From: Asterella californica
Taxonomy: Eukaryota > Streptophyta > Marchantiopsida > Marchantiales > Aytoniaceae
DNA: 64,000 nt
NCBI GenBank assembly: GCA_036924285.1
Contig: JAYKYS010000001.1
Location: forward strand, 977,501-1,041,500
Direction: 5' to 3'
Shown here: in pieces, positions 12,314 to 24,364 of the stretch
Position numbering within the stretch: position 1 is the first letter of the stretch
Layout: each line of letters begins with the position of its first letter
Position numbers and translations under genes: made by a program
Notes under the pieces: generated by a model
The model's input: the letters and a program-made list of their open reading frames with translations, nothing else
Told to the model about the DNA's origin: nothing
Databases searched by the model: none

Positions 12314-13597
12314 TGTCGGAATGTGATACGTCTACATAGGAAAAGTCGAGTTTTTGGCTGTGGTTTTCTACTCAAGAGGTAGGCTTCAAGTTATAACGTG
12401 GCACTATAAACAGTTACACATGTCTGTTGGGTTCTCTTATATGTTCGAAAAGAGAAAATTTGGACTAACTAGTAGTAATAAGATCAAGCGATGAACTGTA
12501 ACATTCAAGAATAAGATCAAATCTGAGCGTTGAGATATGGACAAAAACATTTTGAGTAAGAAAATTATCATAATTTCTAACACCTAGATGGCTACTTCGA
12601 CCTAGAACAGAAAAAATTGGCTTGATTCACTCATTCTTACAAGATTTGGCATGTCGAACATCTTTGTGAAATTTGACCTGCTGGTTGTACACGGTTCTCT
12701 AGATCTCGAGCTCTGAAGTGGTTACTCTAGATTGAGAGTTTTTCAAACACCCTCTGCTTCAGCGACCGCCTTGAATTAATCATTCTCTCAAATGACAATA
12801 AAACTTTTTTGACAGTCGTAGTCCTATTGACGGTGAATGCAACCACAAAGGTTTGAAGCGATTATCTATATTCTGCTGCAATTGACACCAAAAATCCCAA
12901 AATCAACAATTGAGATGCAGTTCTAGTCCAATCCAAACTTCAATTTGGCATAACTCCTTCTTTATTCTCCAAGTCGATCTAAATTTTCAGTGACAGTGAC
13001 TAGAACTACCTTGTGATCTCAAATTTTTTAATACCTCTACCAAAGCTAGAATTCTCCTTAAGACCCATGCTTCCAATTTAGAGTTTCACAAATGACAAAA
13101 ATAAACCAATGGGAGTTCATAGCTTCACTTCACTGTTCTTTTGTGTCCCAATCCACGTGGTAAGTTAATTTCACACATAAATTATCACGTCAAGCCTCTA
13201 AAGTGCTAACATAAATCTTAAACTACATACGAAGACATGTAAAAGGACATGTAACCTTGAAGGATAACTTAAACAGCTAGAAAGCATGCATGGACGACAT
13301 GTAAGTACAACCCATGAGCTTAAACTCTATCAACATGATAAATTAAAGTTATGTACTATGAACAACATAAATAAGTATGAAATTCACTTGCACAAGCGTA
13401 CAAGTGCTTGAACAAGATAAATAACATATTATCAGTCTACTAGGACTCAAAATATGTAACATGATAGTGTTAACACCATATGCTAAGGTGTCAAACATAT
13501 GATAAAAGACTAGAAGTAATATTGAGCTAACTTCTAGAATTACTAAACTCAAGTGTCGGAGTATAAGTGTAACATGTAGGCACCAAGTAGCACGACA
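12314..13597. mobile_element. LTR-like insertion splitting the tandem array
   Basis: This 1284-bp AT-rich block interrupts the array. It begins TGTCGGAATG and ends GCACGACA, giving TGTCG/CGACA terminal inverted bases of the kind that bound LTRs. Array sequence resumes immediately on both sides. Flanking pentamers (GATGA and AGAGG) do not match, so target duplication is not shown. No protein is recognisable. A solo LTR is the simplest reading; a non-autonomous element of another class is possible. Confidence 0.5.
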
Positions 13598-14440
13598 AGA
13601 GGGGAAGAGGCTTCGAGAAGGAGTTTTCTGGAGACCCCAAGGATCCTAATGATAAAGGGATGCTCGTGGAGAAAGGGGTTTTGCGTTAACATCTAAACTT
13701 GAAAGGGGTTTTTCAGAGACCTCAAGGACCCTAAATGATAGCAGCATGCGGCCTTATGGTAGACTCAACAAGCACACATATCGCTATCTGCAAAGGAAGG
13801 GGTTTTACTCTAACATCTAAACTTGAAGGGGAAATGATTTTCTAGATATCCCAAGGATAATGACAAGAGCTGTCGAGCATGAGGGATTTTTCTATGACAT
13901 CTAAACTTGAAGGGGAAGGGGTTTTCTAGCTACCTGTGAGGAAATAGATTTTTCTCTAACATCTAAACCTGAATGGCAAATGGTTCGCGGGTAGAGATTT
14001 TGCTCTAACATCTAAACGTGAAGAGGAAATGGTTTTCTACATATCCCGAAGACTCTAATGACAAGAGCTGTCGAGAGGAAGGGGTTTTGCTCTGACATTT
14101 AAACTTGAAAGGGAACGGATTTTCTAGTTGCTCGTGAGGGATGGGTTTCGCTCTAACATCTAAATTTGAAGGGGGAAATGGTTTTCTAGATATCCCGATG
14201 ACCTTAATGACAAGGGTTTAGGGGGGAAGGGGTTTTGCTCTAACATCTAAATATGAAAGGGGAGGGATTTTCTAGATACCCCAAGGACTCTAGTGACACT
14301 GACTGTGTCTATGGGAGAAGGGGTTTTGTGCTAACATCTAAAAGGGAAAGGGTTTTCTAGAGAGCCCAAGGACCTCAATGATAGCGGCTGCTGCCTCATG
14401 GTAGACTCAACAAGCATCCTTAGGAAGCGGTCTACGGCCG
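13598..14440. repeat. Higher-order tandem array, block 2
   Basis: The same repeat family as 9058-12313, continuing after the insertion. The TAACATCTAAAC and GGTTTTCTAGA phrases recur about every 85-100 bp. The long-unit phrase TGGTAGACTCAACAAGCA appears only near 13757 and 14399. This block is therefore mostly made of the short subunit, a different higher-order arrangement from block 1. Confidence 0.85.
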
Positions 14441-14968
14441 CACAGGAGTATATAATCGAGTTCGAGACTTCTATGTTCTAATTCGTGATGTTATCCAACA
14501 CACTGCACCACATCGATGTCAGTTCAGTTATGAATTTTATTTTCAATCTAAACTGACACGAATCTTTACCCAGATGCGCTTGCTCGACTTAGCACGGATT
14601 GCAGATATGGGCTGTTTAACTTCTAAGTGTTTAATTTCTAAGCATACGCATGGACCTTCATTAAGAAGTCCCAAGGGCCGTTCCTTCACTTTCGATTCTT
14701 GATCGGTTCCTGATGGCCCTGATTGGATGCAAACGTGTGCGAGGAAGCTCCATGGCTCCGGGTGAACCTCACGATGGACAATGGTCTTTCCTCGTATGGT
14801 CTAGTAGCATGAAAACTCTCTTTAGGGTAACTCAATGAGGGAATGTAGAGAGTCTACTCAACCTAAAAGTTTTCATCAATCTCTTCACCGAATCTTCGTT
14901 TGTTCTAGCTATCGATGTCTGTTCCTTGGCTGGTCTGCTTTTGTTCGTATTCTGTAACTGTCTTGACA

Positions 14969-15009
14969 CCTTAGGTCCACTTGTCTTGTTTAGACAGGTG
15001 GACCCAAGG
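14969..15009. other. 18-bp imperfect hairpin
   Basis: The 5' arm (14969-14986, CCTTAGGTCCACTTGTCT) pairs with the 3' arm (14992-15009) across a 5-nt loop TGTTT, with two positions not Watson-Crick. It could be a short inverted repeat or a structured transcript. There is no poly-T tract or known gene beside it to assign a role. Confidence 0.5.
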
Positions 15010-15807
15010 TTTCATTAACGTGAGATGAAGAGAGTCCTACGAGACATCTCTTTCTTTTGAAACTGGTTTCACATACTTACCTCTGCAAGTGAGCATAATG
15101 GTATCTGGTTGGTAACAAGCAGATCCCTTTAGATTCTCAACCTCCCGTCTAAAGGAGGAGTGTGTTCCTACTGGAACTTCTCAAAAGCATACATACCTCT
15201 ATGTTCAGTTCCCACGGACAGTAAAACTGATGGGCTTTGATGTGTATCCTGTGGTTGATCACATTGTGTTCAAGGTTTCATGTTCGGCTTTGGGATTCGA
15301 GTTTCTGGCTGATTCTGTGATCAACCAAACTGTTCGAGATTACTGAGAACCCCCATCCAAACACACAGAAGAAGCAAAACAAAGCCTCTACGAGGAGAAG
15401 TTCGTTTCTCCTAGTGAAAGGTGTGCTTAAGCTAGATTCTTTCAACTTCTGCAGGTTGACAAACCCACGAAAACAGATGGAGTGGCTGAGATAACACAAG
15501 AAGAATGACTTACTGAATGGGATACATGCTAATTCCCAAGCTGCAAAATCCATACTGACACCATTAGGGTTTTCTGTTTTGCTTGTTGGTCAGTCTGAAG
15601 TGCTAAAGGTTACTATTCGTTAGAACATGAACTTTGGATACTGCTGAAGCTCGCATTTGCATCTAGAAACATGTATATTGTCTGTGTGTATCTGCCTATC
15701 ATTTTAGCCACCTCTGTCTTTGAACAAGCCGAACTAATCTTTTGATAGTGTAAAGAAAGATTGTATAAATTTCATCATAAGGGAACGTGATATTGCCGGA
15801 TTACTTC

Positions 15808-15921
15808 AATGGTTAGATACTATATAAACCTCTCCAAGGTAATGGTTTATGTAGATAAACATTGAATGGTTAGATACTATAGAAACCTCTGAGGTGAATG
15901 GTTATGTAGATAAACAATATC
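15808..15921. repeat. 57-bp tandem duplication
   Basis: The phrase AATGGTTAGATACTATA and the following bases down to GTAGATAAACA occur twice in direct succession, starting near 15808 and 15865, with a few substitutions and small gaps. Confidence 0.75.
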
Positions 15922-17917
15922 CCGAGGTTTTGTCAAGAAAGTGTGGTTTATCATAGCTTTATGTAACGTGAACCAACAAAGTCCGAGAGAATGTTTGCTT
16001 ACTTACACCATTCCCTTTCAGTTGAAGGTATTATCTTTATTTTCGCAATTTTGCACTCTTTGAAAGTTATATATATTGTAGAAAATAGAAATAACTTCTT
16101 TAGACATAGTTACCATTGACTCTTACGTTAGACTCTTAAGTTAAGAACAGATACTCAATCCAAATCAATAATATTTACTGGGAAAAAACCCATAAATAGA
16201 ATTTACTTTTTAGCACTTTAATAATTATTTATATAATATTAGTAATCTATATCTTGACCTTGAGCATGATGTGTTGTCATGGGGCATGAAATGTGGTCTG
16301 GGAATACACGGGGTATTTGGCTGTGGAGAGGTACAACAAGATCTACGACCTCTAATGAAAATTTACGCTCTCACTATCTCATCTATCAGTCTTTTGTCTT
16401 GGTTATTATCGATCTAATCTGACCCAAGTGCAACACATGTGCATCGCTCAAACGACTCCGAGCTCCATCCCATTCTAGGCAAAAAACAGGGCTCATACAT
16501 GATATCCTGTCGGATATTGTGTGAAGAATGTCCAAGAAAATGCAAGGTTCTTGGCTGTGAAGATGTTGTGTGCTGAAACAGAGACAAGATAGAGAAAAAC
16601 GACCACGAAAATGAATGCTGTGATATATACCAACTTCAAATGTATGTACACTGCCGGTTCTTTTCTCCTAAGAGCACAGAACTGAAAAACAGACCAGAGC
16701 GGTCTGTAACCCGCTTCAAAGCCCTTAAAAACAACCCTTGAATCACAACCTTGACCCAAAACCACCGAAGTGTAGCTCAAAGCAAGAGAAACTTCTCTTT
16801 GCTAACAAACAGAGCCACAGCAGTATCACGTGATCCAAACCCAAGTCCAAACCACATCCATGTACAAGTTCTTAGCTAAAGCTAGCTACCACAAGCTGTA
16901 TATAGCCAACCAGAACTCTAACGAACTCAAAAGAGCAAAATCCATAGCGAAGAAACTGAAAAAGACCTATCTAAAAACTTCCTCCTTTCGCCGAACGGAC
17001 TTCAGAGGTCGATTAGGTCTTCTCCGCTGACTCCGTTAACCCAAGAAACCTTCAGATCCGACTCCTGATAGTCGAGATATCGCCGATTTTCGGCTGCTGA
17101 TGATCGAACCTTCAAAAACTCCTCCTTGCGGCTTTAAAACTCGCACAAACGGATCGTCTAAACTGATATCCGTCTTCTCTGCTAGGTAGATCTAGCTACC
17201 CTGAACCCAACAAGACTCCAAACAAGCCTTTGGAGTTCCCCTTGCAAAACCACACGAGAAAGTTGGTCGCAGGTTGCAAAAAACTAACGTAAATCGACTC
17301 CCTGCGGCTTAAACTCGCTCACCACACCCAAACCAACAATCCAATCCACACACGGTCTTCTCCTATGAGTAGATGAAGACTCCATGATCGCGTAGGCACC
17401 AAGAACGAAGAGTTTGGCTCACCGATCGCGAAGAACAAACTAATCTCAGGTCGCAGGCGAACGAAATCTGATGTAAGCGCTTCCTTGCGAGTCAATTTCA
17501 CTCTGAACTCCCAAACCGCCCGATGAAAACTCGTATTGTCCTTGCGAGTCAATTTCCTATAGAACTCGGTGTTCTGATCCCGATAGATCCAAGGACAGCA
17601 AGTTTGGACTCCGGAACGGCCTGAACGGTCCAACTCTCCTTCACATGTAACTGAAATCTCCAAATCTCCTTCCTGCGTCTCAGTTTCCCACAATACGCAC
17701 TCCCTGATCCGTCTCTTCCCAAACTATCTTAACCTGTGTGTAGCCTGCACAGATCTAAACCCAATGACACCTTGCGTGCGTGTATTGGACTTCCCAAATC
17801 TCCAACCCGTCCACTGACAAATCGCAGACACAAGCTAGCTCTTAAGCTGCTCCCTTGTCACAGTCTCTGTACGTACGAAGTTCAATCATAATCCATTGAA
17901 GTAGGCCCCTTGCGTCT

Positions 17918-18470
17918 TTGATATAACGCCTGAAGCCTCAAATACCCAGTCAGCAAGTAACTAGGGCCTAGCTTGATTTTGTCTTCTTTCGAGTCGCATA
18001 ACTTCATCACTAGATGTCCAAATGAAGTAAACAAGATGCTCATGGAAAGCTGACAACGAGCTCTACCCATCTATGTGATGAAAGTGAAGATCCGAAGTTG
18101 CGCCATAAGTCCATAAGCTAAGGCCTAGCTTATTTTCTCCATCTTTCGAATCTTGTAACTTCTCCACTATGCGTCCAAACGAAGTAGACAAGATGCCCAT
18201 GGAAAGTTGACAATGAGCTCTACCCATCTATGCGATAAAAGTGAAGATCCGAAGTTGCACCAAAAGCTCATAAGTTGGGGTCTAGCTTATTTTCTCCATC
18301 TTTCGAGTCATGTAATTTCTCCACTAGGCGTCCAAACGAAGTAGACAAAATGCATATGGAGTGCTTACAAGAAGCTCTATCCACTGATGCGATGAAAGCA
18401 AAGATCCGAAATGGTGCCAAAAGCTCGTAAGCAGGGGCCTAGCTTGTCTTCTCATGAGTGTTTTTGGAGC
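17918..18470. repeat. 157-bp tandem repeat, about 3.5 copies
   Basis: Equivalent positions (TAACTTCATCACTAGATGTCC and variants) fall at 17999, 18156 and 18313, a constant period of 157 bp. Shared phrases are CGTCCAAACGAAGTAGACAA, GAGCTCTACCCATCTATG and AAGATCCGAAGTTG. Copies differ at roughly one base in ten. On the minus strand the wording (TCGTTTGGACGCCTAGTGGAG) resembles phrases I associate with plant gypsy LTRs, so this may lie within an old reversed LTR. Confidence 0.85.
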
Positions 18471-20942
18471 GACAAGCATCGAAGTTTGAATTTCAGGTAG
18501 GAGCCGATCCACGACACGACAAGCGTACATGTTTGTTTTAGGTCCCAAGCACTTTTCATACAATCTTTCCTCAATATCCGCTTCACTACTTCTCTCTACA
18601 ACTATCTAAATGCTAGACTCTGGCCTTCTATTGTTCGCTGATACGAGCTTCGCTCAAGAAGATGTCCAGTACTACACAAGCTTCCCAACGATACAAGGCA
18701 TATTGGCAGCAAACAACCAGAAAACTCGGGACGTGACACCGAAGATAACAGTACCTCAGCTTCAGCAAGACGTGGCACCTCCATTGAACGTGATCGCCGT
18801 ACCAATCTCACAATACAATCTCCTTGTCATCCATGCAACACCTCCAAGAAGCTCACCTCCAATCCTCAAGTCGCTTGTTCAAGGTTATTCAAGAGATTTA
18901 GACGAAAACTCTCTTCATCTTCTTCCCGTCTCGCTATAAACTGAACTTTGACAACCTCGTGCTCTCACCTCGATCATCCAATCAGACTCAAACTTCACAG
19001 GAAATCCCTTCTGACCCTTCTCTACTACTATATGAAATTTCAGTCTCATATCTGAACCCAACTGTCCGCGATGGATCAAGCCACCCGCTTGTGCTAACCT
19101 ATGAGCTTTACAGATCTCGATGGCTAAAATCCTAGATCTCTAGACATTCTCTTACCCAAATAAGTTGAAATTTCACTTGTGACTAGCTGATAGGGCACAC
19201 TCTCATCCTAGAAAGTTTCACTCAGAGATCCAATCCCATGTGCACGGAGCAACTCAAGCTTTGAATCCTTAAAAAAATGGATTTACTCATATCTCTCAAT
19301 TGTAATAGCCAACTTCATTTGACCATTTCAAGAGCAAATCTAACCCAAATGTAGGATTGTTTTACATCAATGTAACCAACACGGACGGAACTACTTGATC
19401 CCCTTGACAGCTCCTAAAGATCACCTCTCAAGCTCTTGGATCACTCGAAAATGTGACTCGGAGTATCGATTTGATCCTCTGACTTTGAAAGTCCATCACT
19501 CTCTCCTCAGAACTCCAAATCGGTCGATCTTCATCTCCAGAGTGTAGCCCGGCTCGAGAGCTTTCCAACAAGACCACTCACTCCTCGAATGACACCCGGG
19601 AAGACCTCCAAACCCCTAAACCCGTCTGCAGATCTTGAATGAAGTTGATTGGTCGAAAATAGACCAATAAGAAAACAGATCTGGAAACCACTTTTTTCCC
19701 CTACTTGGTACCCTAGAACAACTATAAACTTAATATCCTCTCATGCCTTCAAGGCATCGGTCCCAACCTTAGGGTAATTACACTCGTCAAACTATAGAGA
19801 TCATACTTAACACTTAAGAGTCAATACAAAGTCAAGATGACGACTTGGAACTGATCTACGATGAAAGATACTACAAAAAGGAATGGAGAAGCCATCACTT
19901 GATTACAGTACTCTTCGTCAAAGTTCCTTGCGATCCACGCACGATGATTGATCTTCCGTTGACAGTGACATCGAATATCCACCTAGACGTTGAAAGGGAT
20001 GTTGGTTGGATAGTTCAGGTCCATTCGTCTCCTCGTCAAAGTAAGATATACATTGTCAGGTCCCAATTCTCCCCGTACGTGAGAATTGGTAAGATCACCG
20101 GAGTAGACGAGTCCATCATCCTCCTCATGAACTCCTCCTCAAAGTAGACGACAAACCACTGTCGAAAGTGATCACGGTGGATGTAGTGAAGCTTGATATG
20201 AAACGGGTTCAGAAATGAAAGATTCATAATTCGATTTAGTCCTTCATCCATAAATACAACTCTTGCAGTTCCTCACTTATCATGTAAGACACTAAGATAC
20301 ACTTATGAAATCCACTCAAGAAGAATACATCATGAACCCTCGACCCACTATCTTATACCTAAGTTTGACAACAAGAGCCATTCAAGCAAATGTTCACGGA
20401 TCACTGAGTCGGCACATCTTGTTATCGTGCGATCTCACATCTAGATCTCTATGAACGCACACCTAATACCCTCTCATGCGAACTACATGAAAGGTTCAGG
20501 GAACACAAAAAAAAACACAAACACGTTTCGTACTGAATTCACATGTGAGACGTCTCACAACACGACAGGATCAGAACTTAAACACGTTAGTTACAATAAC
20601 GGTTTAAAAGAAGTGAGATAGAATGCTCATTTGAAATCTTGAATTTATGTTTCCTTAATGATAATGATCATGACTTCGGGTTGGTAACGCTCATCATCAA
20701 ATTAAATCTTAGTGGATCTCTTAACTTTCATTCAAAAAAATAGGTTGTTCGTACATGAAACCTCTTATCATAAGTCGGTTCTTTCTGACATTATTCTTCA
20801 ATTATAGCATATCTCTAGACATCATTTTATTAAAAATACACAAAACTCTTTAATAGTTAATAGTTTAATCGGTTTAGTTGGTGTAGAAGCTGGTTTAAGC
20901 AAGTTGATATTTGGATCATTGTTGTTCTTGTAGGATATTCGA
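18471..20942. other. Decayed repeat-like DNA, no recognised gene
   Basis: Short unidentified open stretches exist (18610-18939 plus; 19845-20147 plus; 20036-20251 minus). The text around 19200-19600 describes no domain in any frame. The setting next to the 157-bp repeat suggests remains of an LTR element, but I cannot identify termini or protein motifs. Confidence 0.3.
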
Positions 20943-21415
20943 GTGTCAAAAATGGTCCTTGGCAAAGCTCTGTCCACACCAAATGATCTTTCAAACGTAG
21001 CTATTACCAAGATCTTACTAAAGTGTTCGGACCTCGTCTTTGAAGTATTTGAGAAGTCGAAACGAAGTGTTTGGGAGTATGTGGAGAAGCATATTCTACA
21101 AGAGCTTTACAATTTTTGTGCCTCTCTGCTAAGGGTCCTCGTGGAGTAACTTTGGTAGTGGACGTTCTGAGGACTCGGTGTGTAAAACAGCTTACAAGGT
21201 GTGTATATCGGAAGGATCAAGCTGTATCAAGAGAACTTCTGAAGGAGAGATTGAAGCAATCAATAAAAGATCAAGGAAAAAGGATGGAAGACAACTCTAG
21301 AGATCTGTTCAAGCACACGTGGAGAAGAGTTGCCGACATGGATCTTACATATGAATGTGATGCAGCGTTGGATATCCTCTCTCCAGATGATATCGGAAAG
21401 TCTATGAATGGATAG
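20943..21415 (+). other. Possible coding relic, unidentified
   Basis: Two overlapping plus-strand frames (20943-21149 and 21071-21415) give plausible amino-acid composition, for example LVFEVFEKSKRSVWEYVEKH followed in another frame by RELLKERLKQSIKDQG. This suggests one ancestral reading frame broken by a shift near 21110. I do not recognise the protein. It could equally be chance or a broken transposon gene. Confidence 0.2.
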
Positions 21416-24364
21416 AATCTAAAACTGCTGCTCTGATTGGACCACAAAATGAAACCACATATTGGACAACTTCTGAAGAACTGGTACTAGTTCCATTGTC
21501 ACAGGCGGGTCCAACAAGGCAACAAGTGTGGAGAAACGATACTCGTATCAAATGTCTTCAAACATGGCACTCTAGGTTTGGACCTTATGCATGTAAAGAT
21601 TGACGGATTGCATGAAAAGATGGACTAGCTGAAACTCGACTTCATGCCAATGACTGCACAATTCTACAAGGCTCAAAAAATTGCACAAGAAAGCTTCACT
21701 CAACTTTTTGAGCACGTGGATCGATTCATTAGAATATCTGATTCTAGTTTGCAACTTCTTCATAAATTTACCACCAAGGATGCATCTGGTCATACCGAAT
21801 AAAAACGAGAGTAAATGTGAGAGATCCTCTGGTTCTTCACTTTGCTTGTGAAAATGAGAATGAAAATCATACTGTTCTTGACCAGTGTGGATTTGAATTG
21901 ATCGTGGGATAAGAAAATAGAGAATTACCTGTGATCTTGAGAAACTCTGTGACAACAATGATGTCTCTTAAAAGATGGTCTGCATGTTGCCATAAGTCTA
22001 GGAACAATGGTGCCATATCTAGAATTGAAAGTTTCAGACTCAAAGTATAGTTCACTAGCTACGCTGTCAATCACTAGTGTTTCAGACATACTAGCACTTG
22101 AGAAAATAAGCTCAAGTAATGCATTATACTTTGATAGCGGAGATAATTCCGCTGCTCAGAGAGCATGGTGGTACCTACAGGACCACCTGCGAGGTGAGTT
22201 GATCAGCAAGATTCCTCATCTCTTCAGCTTGTATCTTTTGTTGTATATAAACACTAAATGGAAAAGCCCTATGCACATGTTTGGTTGTGTAAAAAATGCA
22301 AAGAAAGAGGCATATCGGGGGAAAATCTGGTAAACTGTAGATCTCTTTCCTTCCGCTATCTCTTAGTTAATGTGTTCTTATAGTCACCCCTAGCAGGACA
22401 CTTCGCTTCTTTGCCATGATAGTTGGTGCTTAGCTTCTTTGAAGAAAGTTCTTTGTCCGAAAGAATTTACTTGCATAAGATATTATCTTCCACACGGATT
22501 ACGGATTTACAATTTACATGGATTTATTGCTTTGAAGACTCATTGTTAGTGCTCCTCCATAAACATTTCAGGGAGTTAAGATTACCAATCGGAACATCGT
22601 GCTGAGCCAAAATATGTCATTATAGAGATTATGGATGATAAGTGAAAGAATTAACTTAATCATGAGTAATGAGACCCTTATGACCAAAAGTGTAAAGCAT
22701 ACGTGTAAAAGCTTAATTACGCAGCCAAGAGACCAATACCTCCAGTCTATAAAAGAAGAACCAATAGCTCTTAAGTGCTTCACTATTGTAGGTCCTGTTG
22801 AGGATCGGAAGAAATGACTCACAATTTGAATCTACTGACAGTAATATCGTGTGTGATTAGAATATGAATGATATCCTAGGAGTATATGTTGTTCATTTTC
22901 TACTTTTCTAAGGTTACATAATGTATAGAGTCTATCTTCTCGCAGCCAACGACCTTTCTCGAGCTCTCTCGATGAGAAAGGTTTCTGTATCTAGCACTGG
23001 AATACATACAATTAACACCAGTTTGACATCTTGTCGATATAAAATCATCTTGGGTTTCATGACTTCAAGCGCACAGAGTGTCAATCAGTTCTCGTGGAAA
23101 CAGAGATTCCCTTATCCACTCCTCTTCCATAATTCCCTACCGAAGAGATCAATTTACAGTGAATAGAGGTGCAGATGTACATGTTAACGGATTGACATGT
23201 ATCGACGTAACACACTCCAAGTACAGAAGAGAGCTTTAAGCATGTGTCGATGTCTTCTGCGTGGCTCCTAAAATGTTTATACTTGTGCAGAAGGTTCACA
23301 GCAGTAACTAAACGTTAACAGGAGCTACAGCCTATAGCTATTAGTACATCTTCCAAAGGCTAATCTGTTATATCGCCCTCTGTTTCAAGTGTTTGGGTTC
23401 TCAACTGCAGATTAGCAGTTGGCTAAACTGTCAGAATTAGCCAACGTAAACAGTGAAATCTTCTTGCTTACACTGCTTTTGACAATTTCACTCATGGAGA
23501 AGGATTTACATGACATGAGGATTCAGATCTTGTAAGCCAGCCGTTAGTTTTATACTGAACAGTGTCATTCGTTTTGGATGCCTTTATGAATTGAGAGAAA
23601 ATATCTTCATAAAAGTATTTTTATCTTTCTCAGTTGAAATCGTTATTCTCAATAATAGATTTCTCTATCCAATAACAAATGGGACAAATAGATGCAAACT
23701 CATAAGAAACTCATAAGAAAACGGCCCCAGCGTTTCCCTTTCAACAGGAAACATTTGCATGGACCTCGCCAAAGTCTTAACCCCTTCTCGCGAGTCAAGA
23801 ATCTTCGTGAAAGGTTCTAACCTCCTATTGTCCCCTAAGCATGTAGAAAAAGTCCGTGAGGAGTTCTATCACAGTTCTCTTGAGCTCAGAGGTTCTTGCT
23901 TCTCAATGTTCCAATCTACCATTCTTCTAGAGAAATTGCCCACGACCAGGAGATTCTCGTGCAAAGGGCAATTCGCGAATACAGTTAAGATTCCCGATTC
24001 AGTGCACGGGAATTCTTCAGGAGCAATTCTTGGGAGAGGTGAATATGGATGCCGATTTCCCTCTGACGTGGAGTCTATCTCTGCGAATGGGGAGAACTGC
24101 AGTTGGATATAGACATGATAGTTTTACAACTCCAGAAAACGAAGATTTTTCATCACTGAAACGGGCAGTTTGTAGCACCTTCTCCCTCCTGATCCGGTCA
24201 ACAACCGGTTAAACATACAGATACAGTCCACGCTTCCACACGAAAGAAAACGTTACGGACTCTCTAGTATGGGCCTGGAACGCCAAAGTTTAGACTATGT
24301 TTGGCGGAGGAAAACAGGTTTCTGATCTTTCACATGTAGCAATGTATATTGAGTTCTTGCAAAC
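21416..24364. other. No recognised gene
   Basis: About 2.9 kb of AT-rich DNA with only short open frames (largest: 21572-21958 minus, 22007-22333 plus, 23759-24112 plus), none recognisable. No LTR termini, tRNA or clear tandem repeats. It ends at the TGTGGTG start of GL copy III. Confidence 0.35.

Larger units (their letters stand above)
14441..17917. other. Decayed DNA, no recognised gene
   Basis: No convincing coding region. The longest open stretch is 17319-17693 on the minus strand (124 codons), which I do not recognise. The phrase CCTTGCG followed by a T/A-rich tail recurs at irregular spacing between 17120 and 17910 and may be a very old tandem repeat. A hairpin (14969-15009) and a short duplication (15808-15921) are listed separately. 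Confidence 0.35.

Noticed and set aside
6918..24364. Host protein-coding genes from the many short open frames
   Set aside because: All are short, unrecognised, lack a coherent exon series, and match chance expectation for this length.
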